The notes under the pieces were generated by a model. The model did no database searches, was not told where the DNA came from, and was given only the letters and a program-made list of their open reading frames with translations. From NCBI GenBank assembly GCA_964458325.1, contig CAYWIM010000017.1, positions 1 to 56,445 of the forward strand: 56,445 nucleotides of DNA. The letters run 5' to 3'. The stretch is from JAGMXM01 sp964458325 (GTDB lineage Bacteria; Verrucomicrobiota; Verrucomicrobiia; Limisphaerales; UBA1319). The position numbers and the translations under genes are program-made. Position 1 is the stretch's first letter. Each line of letters begins with the position of its first letter. Shown here piece after piece: positions 26,360-34,962 of the stretch.

Positions 26360-27880
26360 ATGAACCGATCTTCCTGGCTTCGATTGTCTTTCCCTTGTGT
26401 CGCCGGATTGGCTGCCTTTCTGGCTTCAGCCAGCGCCGTCAGGGCCGCATCTGCCACCCCCGGTCTCCCGGACACGTCGCGGATGAACCTTCTGTTCGTT
26501 ATCATCGAGGACTGCAATGCGGGGGTGTGGGGCTGCTACGGCAATCCGATCTGCAAAACGCCTCACATGGACCGCTTTGCCACGACAGCGGTGCGGTTCG
26601 ATTCGGCGTATGTCCAGGCGGTCTGCTGCAATCCAACCCGGTCTTCGTTCCTGACCGGCCTCCGGCCGTTGACCACAGGCGTCTGGTCCAACGGACAGGA
26701 GATGGACCGCCGCCTGCCCCCCGGCACTCTGACCCTGCCGGAATATCTCAAGAACGCCGGTTTCTACACGGCCGTGATCGGGAAGTTCTTCCATCAGGTC
26801 GAGTATGCCGAGAAGCCGCTTTCCACATTCGACCGCATCGAGATGTACGGCAAACCGCCCGGGTGGACCGGACCCGATCCCATCCTGAAATTCCCGGCGG
26901 TCGCGCGCGCCAATCGAGATCCCGCGCCCCCGGACAAGACCAGCCGCGAATACCGCCTCTGGCGCTCCCGCCATTCGGATCGCTACGGCGACTCGGGACT
27001 CGAGATCGAGGAGGAAGGCGACCGCCGGATCGCGCGCACCGCCATCGCGTTGCTCGGGGAGTTCGCCCGTGAAAAGCGCCATTTCTTTCTATCGGTCCAC
27101 CAGTCCCGTCCCCACACCCCCCTGATCGCGCCCAAATCGTTCATCGACCGATACGATCCGGATCGGATCCCGATGCCGCCAGCGCCGCCGGCCACGGTCC
27201 AGGAGTGCCTCTACCCCAAGCGCATCACCAACGGGAACCCCGACATTTTCATGCAAGGTCAGCCCACGCCCCGTCAGACGCGGGAGGCCATCGCCGCCTA
27301 TTACGCCTGCGTCAGTTTCGTGGATGAGAACGTCGGCCTGATCCTGGACGCGCTCGACCGCCAAGGCCTGGCCGACAACACCATCGTCGTCGTCCTGGGC
27401 GACCATGGATTCCATTTGGGCGACCACGGATTCTGGTCGAAATACTCGATGCTCGAAGCCACGCGGCGCGCCCCCCTCTGGATCCGCGTGCCGGGCGCAC
27501 CCGCCAACGGACAAACCTGCCGCGAGTTCGTCGAGTTCGTCGATCTCGTGCCCACCATGGGACATCTGCTCGGGCTGAAACTCCCGTCCAATCTCGAAGG
27601 GATCAGTTTCGCCCCCCTCCTGGTCCAATCGAACCATCCATGGAAAAAGGCCGTCTTCATGGTTGAAAGCGATCTCAACCAGGTCGTCCGCAACCGCCAA
27701 TACAGCTACATGGAATTCAAGAAAGGCCCGGTCCCTGCCGCCCTCTTTGACCTTGCCAAAGATCCCTGGGAAACCGTCAACCTCGCCAGCGATCCCGCCC
27801 ACGCTCGAGCGCGCACCGAAATGGCCGCTCTCCTGGCAGCCGGATGGCGGGCCGCCCTCCCGCCAGACACAGCCCCCTGA
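26360..27880 (+). CDS. Secreted sulfatase
   Basis: 506 residues from the ATG at 26360 (a TTG 2 codons upstream is possible). Signal peptide in the first 30 residues (LRLSFPCVAGLAAFLASASAV). Seen: the sulfatase signature C-x-P-T-R at Cys90-Asn-Pro-Thr-Arg94 in CNPTRSSFLTG, where Cys90 would become formylglycine; metal and substrate residues in IIEDCNAG, GKFFHQV, HQSRPHTPL and the C-terminal GDHGFHLGDHGFWSKYS block. It resembles iduronate-2-sulfatase/choline-sulfatase-type enzymes; the substrate (sulfated polysaccharide) is inferred from ecology. It needs a formylglycine-generating enzyme, not seen here. Confidence 0.93.
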   Translation: MNRSSWLRLSFPCVAGLAAFLASASAVRAASATPGLPDTSRMNLLFVIIEDCNAGVWGCYGNPICKTPHMDRFATTAVRFDSAYVQAVCCNPTRSSFLTGLRPLTTGVWSNGQEMDRRLPPGTLTLPEYLKNAGFYTAVIGKFFHQVEYAEKPLSTFDRIEMYGKPPGWTGPDPILKFPAVARANRDPAPPDKTSREYRLWRSRHSDRYGDSGLEIEEEGDRRIARTAIALLGEFAREKRHFFLSVHQSRPHTPLIAPKSFIDRYDPDRIPMPPAPPATVQECLYPKRITNGNPDIFMQGQPTPRQTREAIAAYYACVSFVDENVGLILDALDRQGLADNTIVVVLGDHGFHLGDHGFWSKYSMLEATRRAPLWIRVPGAPANGQTCREFVEFVDLVPTMGHLLGLKLPSNLEGISFAPLLVQSNHPWKKAVFMVESDLNQVVRNRQYSYMEFKKGPVPAALFDLAKDPWETVNLASDPAHARARTEMAALLAAGWRAALPPDTAP

Positions 27881-27974
27881 ATCCGCCGGACGGCCCCCGC
27901 GACCGCGGCTTGAAAAGGATCGACACGCTATCGTTTGTCCCCCATGCTTGGGCCTGCCGAAACACCATGCGACC

Positions 27975-29510
27975 ATGGCTATGATGAGAACGCTCATTCT
28001 GGGAATCGACAGCGGGACGCAGTCGACCAAGACCTTGGTGGTCAACGCCCGAAATGGCCGGGTCCTGGCCGCCGCCGCTCAGGGCTACGACCTCATCCCC
28101 AACCTCCCCCCCGGCGCCAAAGAGCAGCATCCACACACCTGGCGTGATGCCATGTTCAAGACCATCCGCCAGGCCCTCCGCACAGCCGGCGCCCGCTCCG
28201 GCGAAGTCAAGGCCATCGGCATCAGCGGCCAGCAGCACGGATTCGTTCCTTTGGATTCCGATGGCCGCGTGATCCGCCCCGCCAAGCTCTGGTGCGATAC
28301 CTCGACCGCCCCCGAATGCGAGGAGATCACCGCCCGGCTCGGAGGGCTCAAGGCCGCCATTCGAATCCTGGGCAACGCCGTTCTTCCCGGATTCACCGCC
28401 GGCAAAATCCTCTGGCTGAAAAAACATGAGCCGGAGAACTTCCGGCGGCTGGCTGCCGTCCTGTTGCCCCACGACTATCTCAACTTCAGCCTGACCAGCC
28501 GGGCGGTCATGGAGCCGGGCGACGCCAGCGGGACCGCCCTGCTCGATGTGCGCAGGCGCCGGTGGGCGCCCGCCGCGCTCCAGTCCATCGACGACGACCT
28601 CGCCTCCAAACTGCCCCCGCTGATCTCCAGCGACGAGCCCGCCGGCCGCCTCCAGGCATCGGCCGCAGCCGAGCTCGGCCTTTCGACCGATGTCATCGTC
28701 AGCGCGGGCGGAGGCGACAACATGATGGGCGCCATCGGCACCGGCAACACCCGCCCCGGCGTGATCACCGCCAGCCTCGGCACCAGCGGCACCATCTACG
28801 CCTGCTCCAGCACACCCGTCGTCGATCCCCGGGGTGAAATCGCCGCGTTCTGCGATTCCACCAACCGCTGGCTCCCCCTTCTCTGCACGATGAACGTCAC
28901 CGTCGCCACCGAGATGATCCGCCATTGCTTTGGCTGGGACGTTGCCCGGCTCGACGCCGCGATCGCCCAATCGCCGCCCGGCGCCCAAGGCGTCCTGCTC
29001 CTGCCCTACCTCGAAGGCGAACGCACCCCCAACGTCCCCGCCGGCACCGGCGTGTTCTTCGGCGTCAACGCCCGCACCTGCCAGCCGGCCCACCTGGCTC
29101 GAGCCGCCATGGAAGGCGTCACCCTCGGAATGAACTACGGCCTCCGCCGCCTGGCCGAGCTCGGGGTCCGCCCCAGCCAGATCCGCGCTACCGGCGGCGG
29201 CGCGCGCTCGAAAGTCTGGCGCCGGATCATGGCCGATATCTTCAACGCCGAGGTCGTCACGCTCAAGGTGAGCGAAGGCGCCGCATACGGCGCCGCCCTC
29301 CAAGCCCTCTGGTGCTGGCGCCGCCAGGCCGGCGAAACCGTGTCCATCGAGGAAATCACCGACCGCTTCGTCCAGCTCAACCGGTCCGAATCCACCGAGC
29401 CCATTCCTTCCAACGCCCAGCGATATCAGGCTCTCCAGTCGCTCCAGGACGAGATCTCGCTCGCCCTACGCCCCCTGTTCCTCCGACACCGCCACATGGT
29501 CGCCCAGTGA
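27975..29510 (+). CDS. xylB: Xylulokinase (FGGY family)
   Basis: Phosphorylates D-xylulose to xylulose 5-phosphate. About 511 residues. Seen: LILGIDSGTQSTKTLVVN at the N-terminus, ISGQQHGFVPLD, LWCDTSTAPECEE, LLPHDYLNFSLTS, SAGGGDNMMGAIGTG, the FGGY signature region LARAAMEGVTLGMNYGL and RATGGGARSKVWRRIMAD. Start at the ATG 27975; ATGs at 27981 and 27984 begin the conserved core and are equally possible. It follows the sulfatase by 94 bp on the same strand. No xylose isomerase is adjacent, although a sugar isomerase-like gene lies at 31.9 kb. Substrate could be another pentulose. Confidence 0.88.
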   Translation: MAMMRTLILGIDSGTQSTKTLVVNARNGRVLAAAAQGYDLIPNLPPGAKEQHPHTWRDAMFKTIRQALRTAGARSGEVKAIGISGQQHGFVPLDSDGRVIRPAKLWCDTSTAPECEEITARLGGLKAAIRILGNAVLPGFTAGKILWLKKHEPENFRRLAAVLLPHDYLNFSLTSRAVMEPGDASGTALLDVRRRRWAPAALQSIDDDLASKLPPLISSDEPAGRLQASAAAELGLSTDVIVSAGGGDNMMGAIGTGNTRPGVITASLGTSGTIYACSSTPVVDPRGEIAAFCDSTNRWLPLLCTMNVTVATEMIRHCFGWDVARLDAAIAQSPPGAQGVLLLPYLEGERTPNVPAGTGVFFGVNARTCQPAHLARAAMEGVTLGMNYGLRRLAELGVRPSQIRATGGGARSKVWRRIMADIFNAEVVTLKVSEGAAYGAALQALWCWRRQAGETVSIEEITDRFVQLNRSESTEPIPSNAQRYQALQSLQDEISLALRPLFLRHRHMVAQ

Positions 29511-29559
29511 AAAGCCGCACTGGATTTCCTGCCGTTTGCAGTCCAATGTATTCCCAGCT

Positions 29560-29913
29560 ATGAAATTAGTGCTCTCGACCCACAACGTCACGCTGACCAA
29601 GGCCATCGAGGATCATGTGATGGATAAGATGGAAAAGCTCGGGCGCCTCAACCGGTTCGCCCTCGATGCCCGCGTCACCCTCGATCACGATCATACCCGC
29701 GCACCCGACCGCCAATACTCGTGCTCCGTCCGCCTCTCGGTGCCCGGTCCCGACCTCTTCGCCGAAGACGCCGAGAGCGACCTCTACTCCGCCATCGATC
29801 TGGTCGCTAAAAAAATCGAACAGCAGATCCGCAAACGCCAGAGCAAGTACAAGGCCCGCTGGCATTCCGAAGCCTCCCGCGGCAAGCGCTTGCGCCAGGA
29901 CGCCACGCTCTGA
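29560..29913 (+). CDS. hpf: Ribosome hibernation promoting factor
   Basis: 117 residues from the ATG at 29560; binds 30S and silences ribosomes in stationary phase. Seen: MKLVLSTHNVTLTKAIEDHVMDKMEKL and a beta-sheet core, HTRAPDRQYSCSVRLSVPG, DLFAEDAESDLYSAIDLVAKKIEQQIRKRQSK, then a lysine/arginine-rich tail. No long-HPF dimerisation domain, so the short type. The TGA at 29911-29913 overlaps a CTG codon of the bioA reading frame. Confidence 0.92.
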   Translation: MKLVLSTHNVTLTKAIEDHVMDKMEKLGRLNRFALDARVTLDHDHTRAPDRQYSCSVRLSVPGPDLFAEDAESDLYSAIDLVAKKIEQQIRKRQSKYKARWHSEASRGKRLRQDATL

Positions 29914-29975
29914 TCCGATCCATCCACCCCCTCGTCCAGCTCGATCGCAAATACGTCTGGCATCCCTTCACGCAG

Positions 29976-31367
29976 ATGAAGGAGTGGTGCGCCCGGGAGC
30001 CCATCCTCATCCTGTCCGGCCATGGCGCACTCCTGCGCGATCACCGCGGACGCGAGTACCTCGATGCCAATTCCTCGATCTGGACCAATCTTCACGGGCA
30101 CCGCCACCCGGCCATCGACGCCGCCCTCAAGCGGCAGATCGGCCGCATCGCCCACTGCTCCGCCCTCGGCTTGGCCAACGAACCCGCATCCCGCCTCGCC
30201 GCCGAGCTGATCCGCCTGGCCCGCCGCGGCTGGACGCGCGCGCCCGCCCCCCGCAGCAGCCCTGGCCCATCTCTCGCCAAGGTGTTCTATTCCGATGATG
30301 GCTCGACCGCGCTCGAGGTCGCCCTGAAAATGGCTTACGAGCACTGCCGGCGGTCCGGACACAGCAAGCAGCCCCGGTTCCTCTCCCCCCAGGGCGCCTA
30401 CCACGGCGATACCATCGGCGCCGTCAGCCTCGGCCATATCGACTTGTTCCACTCCGCCTACCGCGGGTTGCTCTTTCCGACCGACACGGTCATGGCCCCT
30501 TATTGCTACCGCTGCCCCCACAACCGCGCCCGGCCCGATCGCCTCGACGCCCGCCAGTACCGCGCCTGCCAGTGGGAATGTATCGACCGCCTCGAGGCCA
30601 TGCTCGCCAAGGCGCGCCGGCGCGGCCGCCCCTACGGCGCCCTCGTCGTCGAACCGCTCGTCCAGGGCGCCGCCGGCATGATCCCCCAGCCCGCCGGCTG
30701 GCTCGCCCGCGCCGCCAGCCTCGCGCGCGCCCATGACGCCCTGCTCGTCGCCGACGAAGTCCTGACCGGATTCGGCCGCACCGGACCCTGCTTCGCCTGC
30801 CATCAGGAACGCGTGCGCCCCGATCTCATGGCCGTTTCCAAAGGGTTGTCCGGCGGCTACCTGCCCCTCGCCGCCACGCTCGCCACCTACACCATCTTCA
30901 ATTCTTTCCTGGGCGAATACCGCGAGTTCAAGACGTTCTTCCATGGCCACAGCTATACCGCCAACCCGTTGGGGTGCGCAGCCGCCCTGGCAAGCATCCG
31001 GCTCCTCGAGTCCGCCGCCAGCATCCGGCACCGCCAGCGCCTCGAGCAAATCCTCCGCGAGGAAAGCGCCTGCCTCTGGTCCCTGCCCGCCGTCGGCGAC
31101 ATCCGCCAGATTGGCCTGATCCTCGGCGTCGAGTTGGTCCGCAATTGGCACACCCGCGAGCCCTGGCCCCTCGAAGCCCGCGCCGGCGCCCGCGCCTGCG
31201 CCGCCATGGCCCGGAACGGCGTCCTGACCCGCCCCATCGGCAATGTCCTGGTCATCATGCCCCCCTATGCCGCTTCCGCCGGCCAGGTCCGCCGGATGAT
31301 GGCCGTCCTCCACCACGCGATCGCCCGGACATTCCCTTCGCGTTATAATCCATCGGCAAGCTTATAA
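29976..31367 (+). CDS. bioA: Adenosylmethionine-8-amino-7-oxononanoate aminotransferase
   Basis: Biotin biosynthesis: SAM-dependent transamination of KAPA to DAPA. 463 residues from the first ATG. Seen: DANSSIWTNLHGHRHPAID, SDDGSTALEVALKMA, EPLVQGAAGM, LLVADEVLTGFGRTG, PLP lysine Lys289 in VSKGLSGGY, and GHSYTANPLGCAAAL. The conserved start LDRKYVWHPFTQMKEW begins upstream of this ATG: the same frame is open back to a CTG at 29910 that overlaps the hpf stop (CTGA) and encodes the 22 missing residues. So initiation at the CTG is likely. No bioB, bioD or bioF adjacent. Confidence 0.9.
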   Translation: MKEWCAREPILILSGHGALLRDHRGREYLDANSSIWTNLHGHRHPAIDAALKRQIGRIAHCSALGLANEPASRLAAELIRLARRGWTRAPAPRSSPGPSLAKVFYSDDGSTALEVALKMAYEHCRRSGHSKQPRFLSPQGAYHGDTIGAVSLGHIDLFHSAYRGLLFPTDTVMAPYCYRCPHNRARPDRLDARQYRACQWECIDRLEAMLAKARRRGRPYGALVVEPLVQGAAGMIPQPAGWLARAASLARAHDALLVADEVLTGFGRTGPCFACHQERVRPDLMAVSKGLSGGYLPLAATLATYTIFNSFLGEYREFKTFFHGHSYTANPLGCAAALASIRLLESAASIRHRQRLEQILREESACLWSLPAVGDIRQIGLILGVELVRNWHTREPWPLEARAGARACAAMARNGVLTRPIGNVLVIMPPYAASAGQVRRMMAVLHHAIARTFPSRYNPSASL

Positions 31368-31368
31368 T
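31344..31368 (+). promoter_or_regulatory. Two TATAAT hexamers, candidate -10 elements
   Basis: Perfect TATAAT at 31344-31349 and 31363-31368, just around the bioA stop and 118-137 bp upstream of the 31481 gene. No clear -35. They may give that gene its own promoter. Confidence 0.3.
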
Positions 31369-31480
31369 GGAATTCACCCGGCCTTTCCGTCATATTCACC
31401 CAGTCGCACACGGCCCCAAACCCGGTTCGCCGTGCGCCCCGGCTCAGTGACGAGCCAGGCCGGTTACCGAAAAGGCAGAT

Positions 31481-31849
31481 ATGAAAAAGATCGACCAAGA
31501 CGAGCTCTACCAGCACCTGGGCACGTTCCTCGAGAAAAAAGGCATCGAGTTCAAAGATGGCGCCTACACCCAGCGCGTCCGTCAGGCATGCAAGCTCCTG
31601 ACCGATACCATCAATTTCGCCCAGTCCACCGTCACCAAGGCCAAGACCAAGGTCGACCAGAGGCTCGAGCGGATGCGCCAGACCATCCACGAAAAGACCG
31701 CCCCCAAACCGGCGGCGGCCCCGCCTGCTCAAGCTCCCGCCGACGCCACTCCGCCCCCGGTCGGCTCGGCCGCATGCGAATGCAAGGCCAAGCCCAAAGC
31801 CCGACGCCCCGCCAAACGCACCCGAAAAGGCCGGGCTGCAAAGAAATAG
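31481..31849 (+). CDS. Small basic protein with histone-like tail
   Basis: 122 residues, not recognised as a named family. Seen: a helical N-terminal part (1-75; KKIDQDELYQHLGTFLEKK, ACKLLTDTINFAQSTVTK) followed by a proline/alanine stretch and a lysine/arginine/alanine tail (KAKPKARRPAKRTRKG), as in AlgP- or H1-like nucleic acid-binding proteins. The sequence AAAGGCAG lies before the ATG. Two TATAAT sites precede it. A DNA-compacting or RNA-binding role is an inference from composition only. Confidence 0.55.
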   Translation: MKKIDQDELYQHLGTFLEKKGIEFKDGAYTQRVRQACKLLTDTINFAQSTVTKAKTKVDQRLERMRQTIHEKTAPKPAAAPPAQAPADATPPPVGSAACECKAKPKARRPAKRTRKGRAAKK

Positions 31850-31914
31850 CCGGGGCGCTCCCCGCCAGCCTTCCTTGACATCGCCCGGCGAGTGTGGAGA
31901 GTCACCCGCGGGAT

Positions 31915-32883
31915 ATGAACCGAAGAGATTTCATCAGGACCACGACCGCGGGTCTGGCGGGCCTGGGCATCGCCTCGACCCGCGCCGCGGATGAACCGAA
32001 ACGCAAGCGCCAGTTCACCCTCTGCCTGGCCTGCGGCATGATTGGCGTTCCCGCCGACCCGAGCAAGCTGATCGGCTGGGCCAGCCAATACGGCTTCGAA
32101 TCCATCGAGCCCCCCGCCTCGTTCCTCGCCAGGCTATCCGACTCCGAGCTCCAGGCCTATCGCGACGAGATGAAAGCCCGGAAGCTCGCCTGGGGCTCCG
32201 CGGGCGTGCCCGTCGATTTCCGAGGCGCCGACGCCGCTTGCGATCAGGGCATGAGCTCGCTGCCGGGCTACGCCAAGTCTCTCCAGCGAGCCGGGGTGAC
32301 CCGGGCCGCCACGTGGCTCACGCCGGGCCACAAGTCGTTGACCTACCTGGCGAACTTCCGGCTCCATGCCCGGCGCCTCCGCGAGATCGCCCGCGTGCTC
32401 GGCGACCACGGGATCCGCCTGGGACTCGAGTACGTGGGCCCCAAGACCTCGTGGTCGGCCCATCGTTTTCCTTTCATCCATACCATGGCAGAGATGAAAG
32501 ACCTGATCGCCGAGATCGGCCGTGACAACGTCGGATTCCTCCTCGATAGCTGGCACTGGTACACCGCCCAGGAAACCGAGGCGGATCTGCTGGCCTTGCG
32601 GGCGAGCGACGTCGTCATCTGCCATGTCAACGATGCCCCCAGGAACATCCCGGTCGACCAGCAGGTCGACAGCCGGCGCGAGCTGCCCTGCGCCACCGGC
32701 GTGATCGATCTCCGAGCCTTTCTCGGCGCCCTCGTCCAGATCGGCTATGACGGCCCGGTGGCCTGCGAGCCGTTCAACCCGGAGCTGCGCCAGATGCCGC
32801 CCGACCAGGCCCTCCGCACCGTCGGCGCCGCCATGCAAAAGGCCGCCGCCCTGGTCGCGCCGACAACGGGGTCGGCCATCTAA
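31915..32883 (+). CDS. Tat-exported sugar phosphate isomerase/epimerase
   Basis: 322 residues from the ATG at 31915 (a GTG 7 codons upstream is less likely because NRRDFIRTTTAGLAG is the Tat motif). Xylose-isomerase-like TIM barrel. Seen: the twin-arginine signal and ALA-type cleavage around 30, IGWASQYGFESIEPP, LARLSDSELQAY, RLGLEYVGPKTSW, NVGFLLDSWHWY, VICHVNDAPRNIP, AYDGPVACEPFNPEL-like ending. Metal ligands are the Glu and His in the latter blocks. Substrate unknown; widespread in Verrucomicrobiota. Confidence 0.82.
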   Translation: MNRRDFIRTTTAGLAGLGIASTRAADEPKRKRQFTLCLACGMIGVPADPSKLIGWASQYGFESIEPPASFLARLSDSELQAYRDEMKARKLAWGSAGVPVDFRGADAACDQGMSSLPGYAKSLQRAGVTRAATWLTPGHKSLTYLANFRLHARRLREIARVLGDHGIRLGLEYVGPKTSWSAHRFPFIHTMAEMKDLIAEIGRDNVGFLLDSWHWYTAQETEADLLALRASDVVICHVNDAPRNIPVDQQVDSRRELPCATGVIDLRAFLGALVQIGYDGPVACEPFNPELRQMPPDQALRTVGAAMQKAAALVAPTTGSAI

Positions 32884-32889
32884 ACGGGG

Positions 32890-32920
32890 CAATGGGGTCA
32901 TCTGAGTCGAGGGGTCATCG
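32890..32920. repeat. GGGGTC border motifs, left
   Basis: CAATGGGGTC at 32890-32899 (repeated exactly at 34940-34949) and GGGGTCATCG at 32911-32920, whose inverted copy CGATGACCCC lies at 33877-33886. Confidence 0.5.
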
Positions 32921-33072
32921 ACGATCGACATCGAATGAAATGTGGCTCGACTGCTTTCCTACGGTCTAACCCCTTCGATCCTTCGTTGCCCCGGCTTGTT
33001 GCGTGGCCCATCGGGAACCTGGATTTGTTTGTGCTTGCGGAATTCGATCGCATCTCTTACCATGGCTTGGTC

Positions 33073-33309
33073 ATGCAGCCCCAGGCCATCCTTGAGGAGC
33101 AGCACGGCAAAGTTGTCGGACGGCGCGCCGCGTTCCCGGTGGATTACGACCGCCTCGTGCGCAACGCGGCGGCCCTGATGCCGCGGCTGCCATATCCCAA
33201 AGGTGTTTTTCGATTCCGCACCCATGAAGAAGCCGATGCATGGACGAACCAGCACATCCTTCAGGCAGCCCTGAAGAAAGCCCGCGCACGCCGGGACGCG
33301 ACGACCTGA
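33073..33309 (+). CDS. Small protein paired with nucleotidyltransferase
   Basis: 78 residues from the ATG at 33073. No recognised family. A helical, charged protein (AAFPVDYDRLVRNAAALMPRLP, HILQAALKKARARRDA). Its last 70 nt overlap the next gene, so the two genes are coupled. An antitoxin-like partner of an AbiEii/MNT-type system would fit this layout; a longer start at 32935 exists but would add a non-conserved part. Confidence 0.5.
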   Translation: MQPQAILEEQHGKVVGRRAAFPVDYDRLVRNAAALMPRLPYPKGVFRFRTHEEADAWTNQHILQAALKKARARRDATT

Positions 33310-33818
33310 CGCGCCTGTGCGAGGAACTCAACCGCCTCGGGGCCCGTTATGTGGTGGTCGGTGGTTTCGCCATCATCGAGGCTGGTTTTCCCCGACTGAC
33401 ACAGGACATCGATCTGCTCGTGGATGTTTCGCCCGAGAATGAGGCCCGCGTTTTCGAAGCCCTCCGCAGCCTGGCCGACAAGGCGGTGAACGAGCTCGAT
33501 CCCGGCGACATTGCGCGGTTCACCGTGGTGCGGGTGAGTGATGAGATCCTCGTGGACCTCATGGAGAGCGGGTGCGGCGTGACTTACGCGGAAGCGAGCA
33601 AGGACGCCGTCCATCGGGTCATCAACGGTGTCCGCATCCCGTTCGCCTCGCCGCTCACGCTATGGAAGATGAAGCAGACGCATCGGGAAAAGGACATCCC
33701 GGATCGCTTGTTTTTGCGGCAACTGCTCTCCGCCCAAGGCGTCGAATTCGAGGAGACACGCCTGCAGATGCGGCCAGCGGGCTTGTGGGCTTGGCTCAAG
33801 CGGAAGTTAAGCGGCTGA
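33240..33818 (+). CDS. Nucleotidyltransferase-fold protein (AbiEii/MNT-like)
   Basis: 192 residues. Seen: the nucleotidyltransferase signature GGFAIIEAGFPRLTQDIDLLVD with catalytic-type Asp56 and Asp58, then VFEALRSLADKAVNELDPGD, VVRVSDEILVDLMESGC and LWKMKQTHREKDIPDRLFLRQLL. AbiEii-type toxins and minimal nucleotidyltransferases share this design. The partner gene overlaps its 5' end, as in toxin-antitoxin or HEPN/MNT modules; the class is not certain. The module lies between GGGGTC border motifs, suggesting acquisition. Confidence 0.68.
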   Translation: MDEPAHPSGSPEESPRTPGRDDLTRLCEELNRLGARYVVVGGFAIIEAGFPRLTQDIDLLVDVSPENEARVFEALRSLADKAVNELDPGDIARFTVVRVSDEILVDLMESGCGVTYAEASKDAVHRVINGVRIPFASPLTLWKMKQTHREKDIPDRLFLRQLLSAQGVEFEETRLQMRPAGLWAWLKRKLSG

Positions 33819-33857
33819 TCCGGCCTTGGGCTTTCCTCGGAGTCCGGCGGACAAGGC

Positions 33858-33886
33858 CATTGGGTCAAAGTTTGACCGATGACCCC
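33858..33886. repeat. GGGGTC border motif, right of nucleotidyltransferase
   Basis: CCATTGGGTC, then CGATGACCCC at 33877-33886, the inverse of GGGGTCATCG at 32911-32920. They flank the two-gene module. Confidence 0.45.
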
Positions 33887-33913
33887 GTGCTATATGAAGC
33901 TTTTCTGAAAGCG

Positions 33914-34960
33914 ATGCATGTCGGGCCAATCCTGCGACGCGTGAATATCAGAACGCCGATGGGCGCCATCTTCCTGTGTTTTCTGGGCTTTGCGCTCCTG
34001 AAGGAATCTCCGATCCATGCGGAGGGACCGGGGATTCAATCGGAGAGCAGCACCGCCCCGGCTGGACAACAGGATCGGCCTGAGGCGCGCCTCGCTGCCC
34101 TTCCCGCGCCGAACGCGAGCCTGGCTGTGGCCGCGGCCCGAGTCAAATATCGGGTCGCGCATCGGGGCGCAATGACCGAAGCGCCGGAGAACACATTGGC
34201 CGCCATCCGGCGCGCGATCGAGACGGGTGCGACCGCGGTCGAAATGGACGTGCGCACGAGCCGGGACAGCCGGCTCTTTCTGCTGCACGACGCGACGCTG
34301 GATCGGACCACCAGCGGCCGGGGCCGGGCGCGCGACCTCACGCTTGCCGAGCTGCAAGCCCTGGACGCCGGCGGACGATTTGCCCCGATCTATCGAGGGG
34401 AGCGGATTCCGGCGCTGCGCGAGGGCATTGCGTTGTGCCGGGGCAAAGCGGATGTGCTGCTGGATTTGAAGGAGACGGGCGAAGCGTACGCGCGAGCTGT
34501 CGCTGATGAAGTGCGGCGATTCGGCGAGCCGGCGCGAACCATCCTCGGCGTCCACAGCGTCGCCGACGCTGCGCTGTTCCGCGGATTGCTGCCCGAGACC
34601 CAACAGCTCGGCTTGATCGAAAAGCCGGACGACATCGAGGCGTTTGCGGCCGCCGGCGTGGACATGATCCGGCTGTGGCCCAAGTGGATCGGGGACGGCA
34701 CGACGGTCGAACGCGTTCGCCGCTCGGGCGCCCAATTGCATCTGAATGCAACCAGCGGCAGCATCGAGGAAATGCGGGTGCTGTTGCCGCACGGGCCGAT
34801 CAGCCTGCTGGCGGACGATCCGGCGCGGCTGCACGATTCCCTCGATCGGATTCGCGCCGGAGCGGAAGGCGGCGGGACGGGCGCGGCCGTCGGCGATCCG
34901 CCGGCCGAATCCGAAGCGTCCAATGCCAAAAGGAAAAGACAATGGGGTCTAATTTTTTGA
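33914..34960 (+). CDS. Secreted glycerophosphodiester phosphodiesterase
   Basis: Hydrolyses glycerophosphodiesters to glycerol 3-phosphate and alcohol. About 348 residues. Seen: a signal-like hydrophobic stretch (GAIFLCFLGFALL) near residue 20, the catalytic HRGAMTEAPENT at about 83-94, EMDVRTSRDSRLFLLHDATLDRTTSG, and C-terminal EKPDDIEAFAAAGVDMIRLW. Start uncertain: ATG 33914, GTG 33941 or ATG 33959. Its last residues (QWGLIF) lie in an AATGGGGTCTAATTT border-like repeat and may not be native. It converges on the GlpT-like gene with a 12-bp overlap, a sensible functional pair. Confidence 0.8.
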   Translation: MHVGPILRRVNIRTPMGAIFLCFLGFALLKESPIHAEGPGIQSESSTAPAGQQDRPEARLAALPAPNASLAVAAARVKYRVAHRGAMTEAPENTLAAIRRAIETGATAVEMDVRTSRDSRLFLLHDATLDRTTSGRGRARDLTLAELQALDAGGRFAPIYRGERIPALREGIALCRGKADVLLDLKETGEAYARAVADEVRRFGEPARTILGVHSVADAALFRGLLPETQQLGLIEKPDDIEAFAAAGVDMIRLWPKWIGDGTTVERVRRSGAQLHLNATSGSIEEMRVLLPHGPISLLADDPARLHDSLDRIRAGAEGGGTGAAVGDPPAESEASNAKRKRQWGLIF

Positions 34961-34962
34961 CA
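34940..34962. repeat. GGGGTC border motif at the phosphodiesterase end
   Basis: CAATGGGGTCTAATTTTTTG. The CAATGGGGTC part is an exact copy of 32890-32899; it lies across the 3' ends of two convergent genes. Confidence 0.4.
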
